A stretch of 64,000 nt of DNA from NCBI GenBank assembly GCA_018241185.1, contig JAFEEH010000224.1, positions 41,998 through 105,997 of the forward strand, in the 5' to 3' direction. How positions within the stretch are numbered: position 1 is the stretch's first letter; every line of letters begins with the position of its first letter. Below the pieces are notes generated by a model that worked only from the letters and a program-made list of their open reading frames with translations, was not told the origin of the DNA and did no database searches. Positions 35,689-44,353 of this stretch are shown piece by piece. The position numbers were made by a program, and so were the translations under genes. The DNA comes from Pseudomonadota bacterium. Its GTDB lineage: Bacteria > Pseudomonadota > Gammaproteobacteria > Burkholderiales > Burkholderiaceae_C.

Positions 35689-36165
35689 TCAGCGCTTGAC
35701 CAGGTCGGCCAGCGGGGCCTGCGTCGCGCGCAGCAGTTCGTCGGCGTGGATCTCGAGCGTCGCGTCGTTGCGGCCACTGCCGCAGAAGATCGCGCCCAGG
35801 CCCGCCACCGCCTGGTCGACGAGCAGGCGTGCGTCGCCCACGGGCACGGGCGCCACGCCGCCGGGCACCATGCCGAGCTGCGCGGCGATGTCCTCGGGCG
35901 TCGCGAGTTGCAGGTCGCCGCGCCGCACGCCCAGCGCATCGGCGATCTTGCGGTAATCCGCGCGGTCGGCGGCCCGCAGCGCCACGATCGCGCAGGCGCC
36001 GCCGGGCAAGCAAAAGGCCAGGCCCTTGACCATCGCGGCCGGGTCGAAGGGCAGCAGTGCCTTCGCGCTTTCGTAGCCGCCGATGGGCGCATGCGCATGC
36101 ACCCGGTGCGGCACCTGCCGCGCGCGCAGCCAGGCCAGCGCCAGGCTGTCGGGCGCGTCGCTCAC
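35689..36165 (-). CDS. YbaK/EbsC family aminoacyl-tRNA deacylase-like protein
   Basis: A 158-residue protein of the YbaK/ProX editing-domain fold, which removes wrongly attached amino acids from tRNA. The segments AMVKGLAFCLPGGACAIVAL (with the Lys important in this family) and VPGGVAPVPV, GSGRNDATLEI fit the family. It starts with GTG at 36165, supported by AAGGAGG 7 bp upstream, and the GTG overlaps the stop of the DUF3820 gene (GTGA). Homologues are sometimes named after Cys-tRNA(Pro) or Ala-tRNA(Pro) deacylases; specificity here is unknown. Confidence 0.9.
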   Translation of the reverse strand: MSDAPDSLALAWLRARQVPHRVHAHAPIGGYESAKALLPFDPAAMVKGLAFCLPGGACAIVALRAADRADYRKIADALGVRRGDLQLATPEDIAAQLGMVPGGVAPVPVGDARLLVDQAVAGLGAIFCGSGRNDATLEIHADELLRATQAPLADLVKR

Positions 36166-36386
36166 CGCGGAGCCTCCTTGTTGCGCAGCGGCGCCAGCAG
36201 CGGCTTGAGGCCGTTGTGGTCGATTTCCAGCATCAGCGCCAGCAGGCGGCCGATCTCGCCCTTGGGAAAGCCCTCGCGCGCGAACCACGCCAGGTAGTTG
36301 CCGGGCAGGTCGGCGATCACCGTGCCCTTGTGCTTGCCGAAGGGCATGGGCAGGGTCACCAGGCGTTGCAGGTCCTCGGGGTTCAT
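36162..36386 (-). CDS. DUF3820 family protein
   Basis: A 74-residue small protein. LPMPFGKHKGTVIADLPGNY and LAWFAREGFPKGEIGRLLAL match DUF3820, a family of unknown function. It overlaps the lipoprotein gene upstream by ATGA and the YbaK gene downstream by GTGA, so the three are translationally coupled. Confidence 0.9.
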   Translation of the reverse strand: MNPEDLQRLVTLPMPFGKHKGTVIADLPGNYLAWFAREGFPKGEIGRLLALMLEIDHNGLKPLLAPLRNKEAPR

Positions 36387-36781
36387 CGCGCCTTCGTCCA
36401 GGTGATGCCGTCGCGCGAGCGCCAGGTGCCGCCGGTGGCGCAGCAGCCGCCGGCGCCGAAGGCCATGCGGCCCAGCGTCGCCGTCACGCTGCCGCCCGCC
36501 TCGGCGACCAGCGACTGGCGGTCGCAGCTCGTGAAAAAGGGGTACGGCTCGGGCGCCAGCACACGCTCCCAGTCGACCTGCGTGCCGTGGACGGCGCGGA
36601 TGCGGAACACCTCGCAGTCGTGCGTCACCAGGTGCACCGGCTGGCCGGCCAGCGTGCCGCGGAACATGTGCGCGGGCGAGGCGTCCCGCATGGCGATGAA
36701 TGCTTCGTTCGGTGCTTCTGCCGTGGGGCCTTCGCAGCCCGCAGCGAGCAGCCCGGCCAGCACGGCCGCGGCGATGCGCAT
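36383..36781 (-). CDS. Small lipoprotein of unknown function
   Basis: A 132-residue protein with a lipoprotein signal MRIAAAVLAGLLAAGC (cleavage before Cys16). Besides the lipidated Cys, the mature part has Cys residues in HDCEVFR, TSCDRQS and a GGCCATGG pair that could form disulphides, which fits a periplasmic location. I do not recognise a family. The start was placed at the signal sequence; an upstream in-frame ATG at 36829 adds 16 residues without a signal-like character. It is translationally coupled to the DUF3820 gene. Confidence 0.75.
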   Translation of the reverse strand: MRIAAAVLAGLLAAGCEGPTAEAPNEAFIAMRDASPAHMFRGTLAGQPVHLVTHDCEVFRIRAVHGTQVDWERVLAPEPYPFFTSCDRQSLVAEAGGSVTATLGRMAFGAGGCCATGGTWRSRDGITWTKAR

Positions 36782-36860
36782 GCGGTTTCGCACGCAGCAG
36801 AGTTCCAGCGAAGAGGGGAGCGGGCGCACCGCCGCACTGTACCCAAGGCGGCCAAGGCCC

Positions 36861-38036
36861 CTACATCCACCCCAGCTGCTTCGCCGCCAGCTCCTTCATG
36901 ATCTCCTCGGCGCCGCCGCCGATCATCATCACCTTCACCTCACGGTAGATGCGTTCGCTCGCCATGCCGCGCATGTAGCCCATGCCGCCGAGGATCTGCA
37001 CGGCGGCGTCGGCGCAGAACTGCATCGTCTGGGTGGCCTGGTTCTTGAGCAGGCACACGTCGGCGACCCAGGCCGGGGCGTTGACCTGGCCCTCGGCCTC
37101 GAGCGCATCGCCCTGCGCGGCCACGGCGTCGAGCCAGGCCTCGGTCGCGGCGATGCGCATCTGCATGTCGGCCAGCCGGTGGCGCACGGCCTGGTGGCCG
37201 ATGAGCGCGTGGCCGAAGGCCTGACGTTGCCGCGCCCAGGCCAGCGCCTCGTCCAGGCAGGCCTGCGCGAAGCCCAGCGCGCTCGCCGCCAGGCCGAGCC
37301 GCTCGCCGTTGAAGTTGCCCATGACCATGCGAAAGCCCGCGCCTTCGTCGCCGAGCAGGTAGCGCGCGGGCACGCGCACGCCGTCGAAGTGCAACTGCGC
37401 CGTGTCGGAGCACCACCAACCCATCTTGCGCAAGGGCGTGCGCGTGAGGCCCGGGCTGTCGCCGGGCACCAGCAGCAGCGAGATGCCGCGCGCGCCCTTT
37501 TCGTCGCTGCTGCCGGTGCGCACGGCCACGGTCAGCCAGTCGGCCCGCATGCCCGAGGTGATGTAGATCTTTTCGCCGTCGACCACGTAGTCGTCGCCGT
37601 CGCGTCGCGCACGGGTGCGGATCGCCGCCACATCCGAGCCGCCGCCCGGCTCGGTGATCGCCAGGGCCGCGATGCGCTCGCCGCGCAGCACCGGCGGCAC
37701 GACGTCCTGCTGCAGCGCGCCGCTGCCGTGCAGCACCACCGGCGGCAGGCCGATGTTGTGCGAGAAAAGGCTGGCCAGCACGCCGCCGCTGGTCCCGTAA
37801 CGCGCGAAGGCGACCCACAGCGCGACCTTGAGCGCATGCGGCGCCGGTGTGCCGCCGAGCGATTCCGGGTAGCCGATGCCCAGCAGCCCCAGCTCGCCCG
37901 CACGCCGGTACAGCGCCCGCGGGAACTCGCCCGCCTCGTCCCACGCGGCGGCGTGCGGCGCGACTTCGTCCTGTGCGAAGCGGCGCACCGTGTCGGCGAG
38001 GGCGGTGCGTTCGACTTGATCAGCGTTGAAGGTCAT
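36861..38036 (-). CDS. Acyl-CoA dehydrogenase family protein
   Basis: A 391-residue acyl-CoA dehydrogenase of normal length. ALAITEPGGGSDVAAIRTRA and YITSGMRADWLTVAVRTG (FAD contacts) and QILGGMGYMRGMASERIYRE (C-terminal motif) are intact. It lies after another acyl-CoA dehydrogenase gene, an SDR and the carboxylase genes on the same strand. The ATG has no clear Shine-Dalgarno; a long inverted repeat ends 16 bp upstream. The substrate is likely a branched acyl-CoA of the same pathway. Confidence 0.93.
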   Translation of the reverse strand: MTFNADQVERTALADTVRRFAQDEVAPHAAAWDEAGEFPRALYRRAGELGLLGIGYPESLGGTPAPHALKVALWVAFARYGTSGGVLASLFSHNIGLPPVVLHGSGALQQDVVPPVLRGERIAALAITEPGGGSDVAAIRTRARRDGDDYVVDGEKIYITSGMRADWLTVAVRTGSSDEKGARGISLLLVPGDSPGLTRTPLRKMGWWCSDTAQLHFDGVRVPARYLLGDEGAGFRMVMGNFNGERLGLAASALGFAQACLDEALAWARQRQAFGHALIGHQAVRHRLADMQMRIAATEAWLDAVAAQGDALEAEGQVNAPAWVADVCLLKNQATQTMQFCADAAVQILGGMGYMRGMASERIYREVKVMMIGGGAEEIMKELAAKQLGWM

Positions 38037-38052
38037 GGAAGGGTCTTGAATG

Positions 38053-38156
38053 CGGACTTCCGGACGCAGAGGACGCAGAAGTTCCGCAGAAGGCGCAGAA
38101 GAAACCAAGAATCTTCTTGAATGAATTCTTTTGCGTCCTCTGCGTCCGGAAGTCCG
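38053..38156. repeat. Long inverted repeat (family 3), copy 1
   Basis: The 25-bp arm at 38053-38077 (CGGACTTCCGGACGCAGAGG and on) is exactly repeated in reverse complement at 38132-38156, extended by two more A-T pairs inward. The middle 50 bp contain GCAGAAGGCGCAGAAG and GAATGAATTC. A nearly identical copy is at 39352-39476. Each copy lies just upstream of an acyl-CoA dehydrogenase gene. Confidence 0.85.
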
Positions 38157-38169
38157 ATTTCCGACAGCC

Positions 38170-39327
38170 TCACCGCGGCGCCCGCTTCGCGATGCCCATG
38201 GTCTTGGCCAGGATGCCCAGCATCACCTCGTCGGCGCCGCCGCCGATGGAGCCCAGGCGGCCGTCGCGGTACAGGCGCGAAACGCGGTTCTCCAGCGTGA
38301 AGCCCATGCCGCCCCAGAACTGCAGGCAGGTGTCGGCCACCTGGCGCGTGAGCCGGCCGGCCTTGAGCTTGGCCATGGACGCGAGCTCCAGCACGTCCTG
38401 CCCCTCGAGGTACAGGTCGCAGGCGCGATACGTCAGCGCGCGCAGGGCCTCGACCTCGGTCTTGAGTTCGGCCAGCTTGAACTGCACCCACTGCTGGTCG
38501 GCCAGCGTGGCGCCGAACATGCGGCGCTGCTGCGCCCACTCGATGGTTTCGGCAATGCATTCCTCCATCGGCACCAGCGCGCTCGCGGCGGCCCACAGGC
38601 GCTCCTCCTGGAACTGCTGCATCTGGTAGACGAAGCCCTGGCCTTCCTCGCCGATCAGGAAGCGCCGCGGCACGCGCACCTCGTCGAAGTGGATCAGGCC
38701 GGTGTCGCTGCTGTGCATGCCGATCTTGCGGATCTTCTTGGCCTTCTCGATGCCCGGCCGGTCCATCGGCACCACGACCAGCGACTTGTTGCGATGCACC
38801 GGCCCGTCGCTGGTGTTGACCAGCATGCACATCCAGTCGGCCTGCAGGCTGTTGGTGATCCACATCTTCTGGCCGCTGATGACGTAGTCGTCGCCGTCCT
38901 TGCGCGCATGGCTCTTCACGCCGGCCACGTCGCTGCCGGCACCGGGCTCGCTCACGCCGATGCAGCCCACCGTGTCGCCCGCGATGGCCGGCGCGAGGAA
39001 TTCGCGCTTGAGTTCGTCGCTGCCGAAGCGCGCCAGCGCCGGCGTGCACATGTCGGTCTGCACGCCGATGGCCATCGGCACGCCGCCGCAGCGCACGTGG
39101 CCCAGCGCCTCGGCCAGGGCCATGGCGTAGGAGTAGTCGAGCCCGCCGCCGCCGTAGTCCTCGGGCTTGTTCAGGCCCAGCAGGCCCAGTTCGCCCAGGC
39201 CCTTGAAGATCCGGTGCAGCGGGGCGATCTCCGCCTCCTCCCACTCGTCCACGTGCGGGTTGATGTGCGCGTCGATGTAGCGGCGCAGCGTCTTCTGGAT
39301 CTCGAGGTGTTCGTGGGTGTAGTGCAT
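38170..39327 (-). CDS. Acyl-CoA dehydrogenase, citronellyl-CoA dehydrogenase (AtuD)-like
   Basis: A 385-residue flavoprotein. VSEPGAGSDVAGVKSHARKD and WITNSLQADWMCMLVNTSDG are the FAD-binding segments and FWGGMGFTLENRVSRLYRDG the C-terminal motif. The N-terminus (MHYTHEHLEIQKTLRRYIDA, GLLGLNKPEDYGGGGLDYSY) resembles AtuD-like dehydrogenases of acyclic terpene breakdown, judged from memory. AAGGA lies before the ATG. Family 3 inverted repeats lie on both sides of the gene. Exact substrate is inferred, not shown. Confidence 0.92.
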   Translation of the reverse strand: MHYTHEHLEIQKTLRRYIDAHINPHVDEWEEAEIAPLHRIFKGLGELGLLGLNKPEDYGGGGLDYSYAMALAEALGHVRCGGVPMAIGVQTDMCTPALARFGSDELKREFLAPAIAGDTVGCIGVSEPGAGSDVAGVKSHARKDGDDYVISGQKMWITNSLQADWMCMLVNTSDGPVHRNKSLVVVPMDRPGIEKAKKIRKIGMHSSDTGLIHFDEVRVPRRFLIGEEGQGFVYQMQQFQEERLWAAASALVPMEECIAETIEWAQQRRMFGATLADQQWVQFKLAELKTEVEALRALTYRACDLYLEGQDVLELASMAKLKAGRLTRQVADTCLQFWGGMGFTLENRVSRLYRDGRLGSIGGGADEVMLGILAKTMGIAKRAPR

Positions 39328-39351
39328 GGGGTCCTTGGAGTGCTCCGAATA

Positions 39352-39476
39352 CGGACTTCCGGACGCAGAGGACGCAGAAGTTCCGCAGAAGGCGCAGAAG
39401 AAGCCAAGAATCTTTTCTGAATGAATTCTTTTGCGTCCTCTGCGAAACCTTTGCGTCCTCTGCGTCCGGAAGTCCG
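39352..39476. repeat. Long inverted repeat (family 3), copy 2
   Basis: The arms at 39352-39376 and 39452-39476 match each other over 25 bp and match copy 1. This copy has a roughly 20-bp tandem duplication in the right arm (TGCGTCCTCTGCGAAACCTT before the final arm). It lies 24 bp before the acyl-CoA dehydrogenase ATG and ends 3 bp from the stop of the SDR gene. Confidence 0.85.
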
Positions 39477-39479
39477 CTT

Positions 39480-40394
39480 TCAGGACGCGTCGAACACGCG
39501 CGGCGTCACCGCGCGGTGGAAACCGTTGAATGGCGCGACGGCCGCCCGCTGCTGCGCGGCGGCGTCGGGGATTTGCATGGGCCAGCCCATGCGCACCTGC
39601 GGGCGCGCGCCGTCGACGCGCAGCACGGTGCCGCTGATGAAGGCGGCGGCGGGGCCGAGCAGGAAGCAGATGGCGGCGGAGGTCTCGGCCTCGGTGCCGA
39701 AGCGGCCGGCCGGCACGGTGCGGCGCATCGCACGCAGCATGTCGCCGGCCTCGGGCGGGTAGTGGTCCATGCCGCTGGAGGCGATGTAGCCCGGCGCCAC
39801 GGCGTTCACGCGCACGCCGCTCACGGCCCATTCGGCGGCCGCCGTCTCGGTGAAGCTCACCATGCCCGCGCGCGCCGCGCCGCTGTGGCCCATGTTGGGC
39901 ATCGAGCCCCACATGTCGGCCACGATGTTGACGATGGCGCCGCCGGCCGCCTTCATGGCCTGCAGGTAGCACTCGCGCGCGAACAGGAAGCCGCCCGTGA
40001 GGTTGGTGTGGATCACCGCGTCCCAGCCCTTGGCCGAGATGCTCTCCAGCGGCGCGATGTACTGCCCGCCGGCGTTGTTGACGAGCGCGTCGATGCGCCC
40101 GTGCGCGGCCATCACTGCCGCCACCGTGGCCTTGACCGGGCCCTCCTGCCGGATGTCGCAGGCCTGCACCTCGGCCCGGCCGCCGCTCGCCGCGCAGTCG
40201 TGTGCGATCTCGGCCTGTACGGCCGCCAGCTTGTCGCGGTTGCGGCCCACCAGCACCACGTGCGCCCCGAGCGCCGCCAGCTCGTGCGCCGTGCAGCGGC
40301 CGATGCCGGAACCGCCGCCGGTGACGACGACCACCCGCCCCGAAAAGAGGCTGGGCGCGAACACGGAGCGGTACGAAGAGGACGGCGTGGTCAT
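39480..40394 (-). CDS. SDR family oxidoreductase (AtuB/AtuG or dienoyl-CoA reductase-like)
   Basis: A 304-residue short-chain dehydrogenase. The cofactor site [20 protein letters not shown] (about residues 21-40) and [10 protein letters not shown] are normal. The catalytic YxxxK is not found: the aligned segment reads [10 protein letters not shown], with Ser and Arg at the Tyr and Lys positions. Dienoyl-CoA reductases also lack the canonical Tyr there, so a CoA-linked reductase is plausible. It sits between the biotin carboxylase gene and acyl-CoA dehydrogenase genes on one strand, comparable to atuB/atuG in Pseudomonas. Confidence 0.9.
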   Translation of the reverse strand: MTTPSSSYRSVFAPSLFSGRVVVVTGGGSGIGRCTAHELAALGAHVVLVGRNRDKLAAVQAEIAHDCAASGGRAEVQACDIRQEGPVKATVAAVMAAHGRIDALVNNAGGQYIAPLESISAKGWDAVIHTNLTGGFLFARECYLQAMKAAGGAIVNIVADMWGSMPNMGHSGAARAGMVSFTETAAAEWAVSGVRVNAVAPGYIASSGMDHYPPEAGDMLRAMRRTVPAGRFGTEAETSAAICFLLGPAAAFISGTVLRVDGARPQVRMGWPMQIPDAAAQQRAAVAPFNGFHRAVTPRVFDAS

Positions 40395-40400
40395 GCGCGA

Positions 40401-40467
40401 TTTTTCAAGAAAAAAGTGGCTGTAACGCCCGCTGCGCGGGCGTGAGCAGCTATCAATTCAATAGCAA
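40401..40467 (+). repeat. Dispersed GC-hairpin repeat (family 2), copy 5
   Basis: Complete copy: TTTTTCAAGAAAAAAGTGGC, a GC hairpin ACGCCCGCTGCGCGGGCGT and the AT palindrome AGCTATCAATTCAATAGCAA. It starts 6 bp upstream of the SDR ATG and fills the gap to the end of the biotin carboxylase gene. Confidence 0.75.
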
Positions 40468-40495
40468 AGATGAGCCGCATCCGTGGTCGTCCGCC

Positions 40496-42466
40496 TCAAG
40501 CTTCCGCGGGCGGTGTGTTGGCCACCTCCGCCAGCACCTGCCGCGCCGCGACCTGGTCGCCCACGCGCACCTGCAACGCGCGCAGCCGGCCGGCCCGTGG
40601 GGCGCCGTGCACATGTTCCATCTTCATCGCCTCCAGGGTGATCAGGGCTTGCCCGGCCGCCACGGTGTCGCCCTCGGCCGCCAGCACCGCGACGACGCGG
40701 CCGGTGGTGCCGGCGCGCAGCAGGCCGTCGCCGGCATTCGCGCCGGCGGGAGCGGCGCTTCGGCGGCTGTGGTCTTCCACGCGCCAGGCGCGGCCGCGGG
40801 CATGCAGCAGCAGCGCGCTGGTCGCGGGTTCGCGTGCGAAGTGAATCGTCTCCTGCTGCGTCGTGCCGCCGGCCTCGTCCTCCCAGGCCAGGCGCAGTTC
40901 GTCATCGTGGCTCGCCAGCAGGGCGATGGACCCACGCCGGTCGCCGACCTGCACGCTCCAGCGCGCGTCGCGCTGTGGCGTCAACCGCGCCTCGTGGACC
41001 TGGCCATCGAGCTGGAATCGCAGCGGGCAGCCGAGCCCGTGCACAAGCTGCGAAGGCATGCCCCGACCCGCGACCTGCAGCGCGATGGCGGCCAGCGCCA
41101 CCGCGTCGGGGTCGCCCTCTGGCGCCAGCAGGGTGTCGAGGTGTTCGGCCACGAAGGCGGTGCTCGCCTCGCCGCGCACGAAGGCCGGCTGCGCCAGGCA
41201 GCGCTGGAGGAATCGTTGGTTGGTGCGGATGCCCAGCGCCTGCGTGGCCTGCAGCCCGCGCAGCAGGCGCCGGCGCGCTTCCTCGCGCGTGGCGCCGTGG
41301 GCGATGAGCTTGGCGACCATGGGGTCGTAGTAGGGCGGCACGGCGATGCCCGGACGCAGCGCGTGCTCGGTGCGCAGGTCGGGCGCAGGGCGCCACTGCA
41401 CCAGCGTGCCGCTGTCGGGCACGAAGCCGGCGCCCGGGTCTTCGGCGCACAGGCGCACCTCGATGGCGTGGCCATCGAAGCGCACGTCCTCCTGTGCCAG
41501 CGGCAGGCGCTCGCCGGCGGCGATGCGCAGCTGCAGCGCCACCAGGTCCAGGCCGGTGATCGCCTCTGTCACCGGGTGCTCGACCTGCAGCCGCGTGTTC
41601 ATCTCCATGAAGAAGAAGTCGCCGCGCGCGTCGAGCAGGAATTCGAGCGTGCCCGCGCCTTCGTAGCCGATGGCGCGCGCTGCTGCCACGGCAGTGGCGC
41701 CCATGCGCTCGCGCAGCGCGGCGTCCACGGCCGGCGAGGGCGCTTCCTCGATCACCTTCTGGTGGCGACGCTGCACCGAACAGTCGCGCTCGCCCAGGTG
41801 GACGACCTGGCCGTGGCGGTCGGCCATCACCTGGATCTCGATGTGGCGCGGCGCCGGCAGCGCGCGCTCGAGGATCACCGTGCCGTCGCCGAAGGCATGC
41901 AGCGCCTCGGACCGTGCGCTGGCCAGCAGCGTCGCGAAGTCCTCCGCCGCCTCGACGCGCCGCATGCCGCGCCCGCCGCCGCCGGCCGTGGCCTTGATCA
42001 TCACCGGCCAGCCGATGCGTGCCGCCTCGTCGGCCAGGCGCGCATCGCCCTGGTCCTCGCCTTCGTAGCCAGGGATGCAGGGCACGCCCGCGGCTTGCAT
42101 GCGCCGCTTGGCGCCGGCTTTGTCGCCCATGGCGCGGATGGCCTCGGGCGAGGGGCCGACGAAAACCAGACCAGCCGCGGCGCAGGCGGCAGCGAAGTCC
42201 GCGTTCTCGGCCAGGAAGCCGTAGCCCGGGTGCACGGCCTGGGCACCGCTGGTCTGCGCGGCCTCGACGATGGCGTCGATGCGCAGGTAGCTCTGCGCCG
42301 GCAGCGGGCCGCCGATGCGCACCGCCGCGTCGGCGTGACGCACGTGCTCGGCGTCGACATCGGCGTCGGAGTAGACGGCCACGGTGCGCAGGCCCAGCGC
42401 CTTCGCCGAACGCATGACGCGCAGTGCGACCTCGCCGCGGTTGGCGATCAGCAACGAATCAAACAT
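40496..42466 (-). CDS. Acyl-CoA carboxylase alpha subunit, biotin carboxylase plus biotin carrier (AtuF/MCC-alpha-like)
   Basis: A 656-residue subunit. The N-terminal biotin carboxylase ([20 protein letters not shown], the glycine-rich ATP loop [12 protein letters not shown] near residue 160, and [15 protein letters not shown] near 290) is followed by a linker and a C-terminal carrier domain with the biotinyl lysine Lys615 in LEAMKMEH. It uses ATP and bicarbonate to charge biotin for the beta subunit encoded upstream at 42608. Size and setting fit geranyl-CoA or methylcrotonyl-CoA carboxylase; the SDR and AtuD-like neighbours favour the first. Its Shine-Dalgarno (GGGAG) is supplied by a REP-like repeat. 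Confidence 0.94.
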   Translation of the reverse strand: MFDSLLIANRGEVALRVMRSAKALGLRTVAVYSDADVDAEHVRHADAAVRIGGPLPAQSYLRIDAIVEAAQTSGAQAVHPGYGFLAENADFAAACAAAGLVFVGPSPEAIRAMGDKAGAKRRMQAAGVPCIPGYEGEDQGDARLADEAARIGWPVMIKATAGGGGRGMRRVEAAEDFATLLASARSEALHAFGDGTVILERALPAPRHIEIQVMADRHGQVVHLGERDCSVQRRHQKVIEEAPSPAVDAALRERMGATAVAAARAIGYEGAGTLEFLLDARGDFFFMEMNTRLQVEHPVTEAITGLDLVALQLRIAAGERLPLAQEDVRFDGHAIEVRLCAEDPGAGFVPDSGTLVQWRPAPDLRTEHALRPGIAVPPYYDPMVAKLIAHGATREEARRRLLRGLQATQALGIRTNQRFLQRCLAQPAFVRGEASTAFVAEHLDTLLAPEGDPDAVALAAIALQVAGRGMPSQLVHGLGCPLRFQLDGQVHEARLTPQRDARWSVQVGDRRGSIALLASHDDELRLAWEDEAGGTTQQETIHFAREPATSALLLHARGRAWRVEDHSRRSAAPAGANAGDGLLRAGTTGRVVAVLAAEGDTVAAGQALITLEAMKMEHVHGAPRAGRLRALQVRVGDQVAARQVLAEVANTPPAEA

Positions 42467-42472
42467 GTGTTG

Positions 42473-42584
42473 CTCCCTCTCCCTCTGGGAGAGGGTTGGG
42501 GTGAGGGCATGTGGCGATGGCGAGGGTGCGCAGGTGCAGCTGCCGCGCCTCCCTCACCCCCGCCCTCTCCCCGGGGGAGAGGGC
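42473..42584. repeat. REP-like hairpin pair
   Basis: Two related units in opposite orientation: CTCCCTCTCCCTCTGGGAGA running on to GAGGG (42473-42507) and CCCTCACCCCCGCCCTCTCC running on to GGGCG (42551-42584). Each has a CCCTCTCCC/GGGAGAGGG type stem. The same unit begins at 63972 and is cut by the window end. The minus-strand end of the first unit gives the AGGGAG before the biotin carboxylase ATG. Confidence 0.75.
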
Positions 42585-42607
42585 GTCAATTCGGAAACCA
42601 CGCCCCT

Positions 42608-44227
42608 TCATGGCCGCGCCACCCCGAACTGCATGGCGCGCGGCGTGTGCGCCTGCGCGGCGCGGCAGATCGCCAGCGTCTCGGTCAGCACCGCCCGGGT
42701 ATCGCGCGGGTCGATCACGCCGTCATCGAGCAGCAGCGCGCTGGTGGTGAACACGCTGGTCTGCCGTTCGAAGCGTTCGAGGACCTGAGCGCGCATGGCC
42801 TCGATCTTCGCGTGATCCACGGCGCCGCGTCGCGCCATGCCGGCTTCCATCACGGTGGCCATGGTGCCCGCGGCCTGCTCGCCGCCCATGACGGCGGTGC
42901 GCGCGTTGGGCCACGAGAAGCAGAAACGCGGCGCGAAGCCGCGCCCGCACATGCCGTAGTTGCCGGCGCCGAAGGAGGCGCCGCAGTGCAGGGTGATCTG
43001 CGGCACCGTCGCGTTGGTCACGGCCTGGATCATCTTGCTGCCGTGCTTGATGATGCCGCCCTGCTCGTGGGCCTTGCCCACCATGTAGCCGGTGATGTTC
43101 TGCAGGTAGACGATGGGTGTGCCGTTCTGGCAGCACGCCTGGATGAAGTGCGTGGCCTTGTTGGCACCGTCGCTGTCGATCGGGCCGTTGTTGGTGATCA
43201 GGCCCACCGCGTGGCCACCGATGCGGGCATGGCCGCACACGGTGGCGGCGCCGTAATTCGGGCTGAAGTCGAGGAAGCGCGAGCCGTCGACGATGCGCGC
43301 GATCAGCTCGCGCATGTCCACCGGCCGGCGGGGGTCGGCCGGCATCACGCCCAGCAGTTCTTCGGGCGCGTGCCTCGGCGCCTCGACCCCTGTCATGGCC
43401 CCGGGCACGCGCGGCCAGTCCATACCGCCGACGATGGCGCGCGCGATGCCGATGGCCTCGCGGTCGTCCGCGGCCAGGTGGTCGCCCAGGCCGGAGATGT
43501 GCGTGTGCATCTCGGCACCGCCCAGCTCTTCCTCGGTCGCGATCTCGCCCGTCGCGGCCTTGAGCAGCGGCGGCCCGGCGAGGAAGGCGCGCGTGCGGCC
43601 CTTCACCATCACGATGTGGTCCGACAGGCCCGTCTGGTAGGCGCCGCCCGCGGTGGACGAGCCGTGCGTCACCGTCACCACCGGCAGCCCCGCGGCCGAC
43701 AGGCGTGCGAGGTTGGCGAAGATCTGGCCGCCGCGCACGAAGTCCTGTACGCGGTATTGCATCAGGTTGGCGCCGGCGCTTTCCACCAGCTGCACGTAGG
43801 GCAGCCGGTTCTGCAGCGCGAGTTCCTGCACGCGCAACTGCTTGTCCAGGCCCATCGGCTGCAGCGCGCCGGCGTCGATGCCCGAGTCGGACGCGATCAC
43901 CATGCAGCGCACGCCCTCGACGACGCCAATGCCCGCGATCAGACCGCCGCCGGGCACGCTCTTCGCCAGGTCGGGGGTGTCGTGGCCCAGCCCCGCGAGC
44001 GTGGCCAGCGGCAGGAAGGGGGCGCCGGCATCCAGCAGCAGGGCCAGGCGCTCGCGCGGCAGCAGCTGGCCGCGCTTGGCAAAGCGCTCGGCGCTGGCCT
44101 GCGAGGCCGCCGCGGCGCGCGCCTCGTGCGTGCGCACCTGGCCGAGCAGTTCCAGCATCGCGTGCCGGTTGGCGGCGAAGTCCTCGCCCGAGGGGACGAG
44201 GCGCGATTCGATGGGGGGGGCGGGCAT
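42608..44227 (-). CDS. Acyl-CoA carboxylase beta subunit, carboxyltransferase (AtuC/MCC-beta-like)
   Basis: A 539-residue carboxyltransferase with the two crotonase-like halves. [55 protein letters not shown] and the second-half [20 protein letters not shown] are conserved. The first half differs from standard methylcrotonyl-CoA carboxylase as I recall it (MGSCTAGGAYVPAMSD there), which together with neighbours points to a geranyl-CoA or related carboxylase. It transfers CO2 from biotin to an unsaturated acyl-CoA. First gene of the group; purT is divergent upstream. Confidence 0.94.
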   Translation of the reverse strand: MPAPPIESRLVPSGEDFAANRHAMLELLGQVRTHEARAAAASQASAERFAKRGQLLPRERLALLLDAGAPFLPLATLAGLGHDTPDLAKSVPGGGLIAGIGVVEGVRCMVIASDSGIDAGALQPMGLDKQLRVQELALQNRLPYVQLVESAGANLMQYRVQDFVRGGQIFANLARLSAAGLPVVTVTHGSSTAGGAYQTGLSDHIVMVKGRTRAFLAGPPLLKAATGEIATEEELGGAEMHTHISGLGDHLAADDREAIGIARAIVGGMDWPRVPGAMTGVEAPRHAPEELLGVMPADPRRPVDMRELIARIVDGSRFLDFSPNYGAATVCGHARIGGHAVGLITNNGPIDSDGANKATHFIQACCQNGTPIVYLQNITGYMVGKAHEQGGIIKHGSKMIQAVTNATVPQITLHCGASFGAGNYGMCGRGFAPRFCFSWPNARTAVMGGEQAAGTMATVMEAGMARRGAVDHAKIEAMRAQVLERFERQTSVFTTSALLLDDGVIDPRDTRAVLTETLAICRAAQAHTPRAMQFGVARP

Positions 44228-44353
44228 GTGCCGACGAATTTAGGTGCGGCCCCGGCGGCGGGCTTGCGCCAACCTGCTGGACGCACGCGGGGCGTGGCTA
44301 CCATCGGCGCTTCGTTCCCATCCACTTTTCCTTCACGCAGCGAGCCCGCCACC

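Noticed and set aside
38053-39476. Inverted repeats considered as insertion-sequence ends
   Set aside because: Each copy is itself a complete inverted repeat, no transposase or target duplication is visible, and the gene between them is an ordinary metabolic gene.
40442-44353. Long plus-strand frame leading into purT
   Set aside because: It is the complement of the carboxylase genes; purT itself begins at 44354 where its family N-terminus starts.
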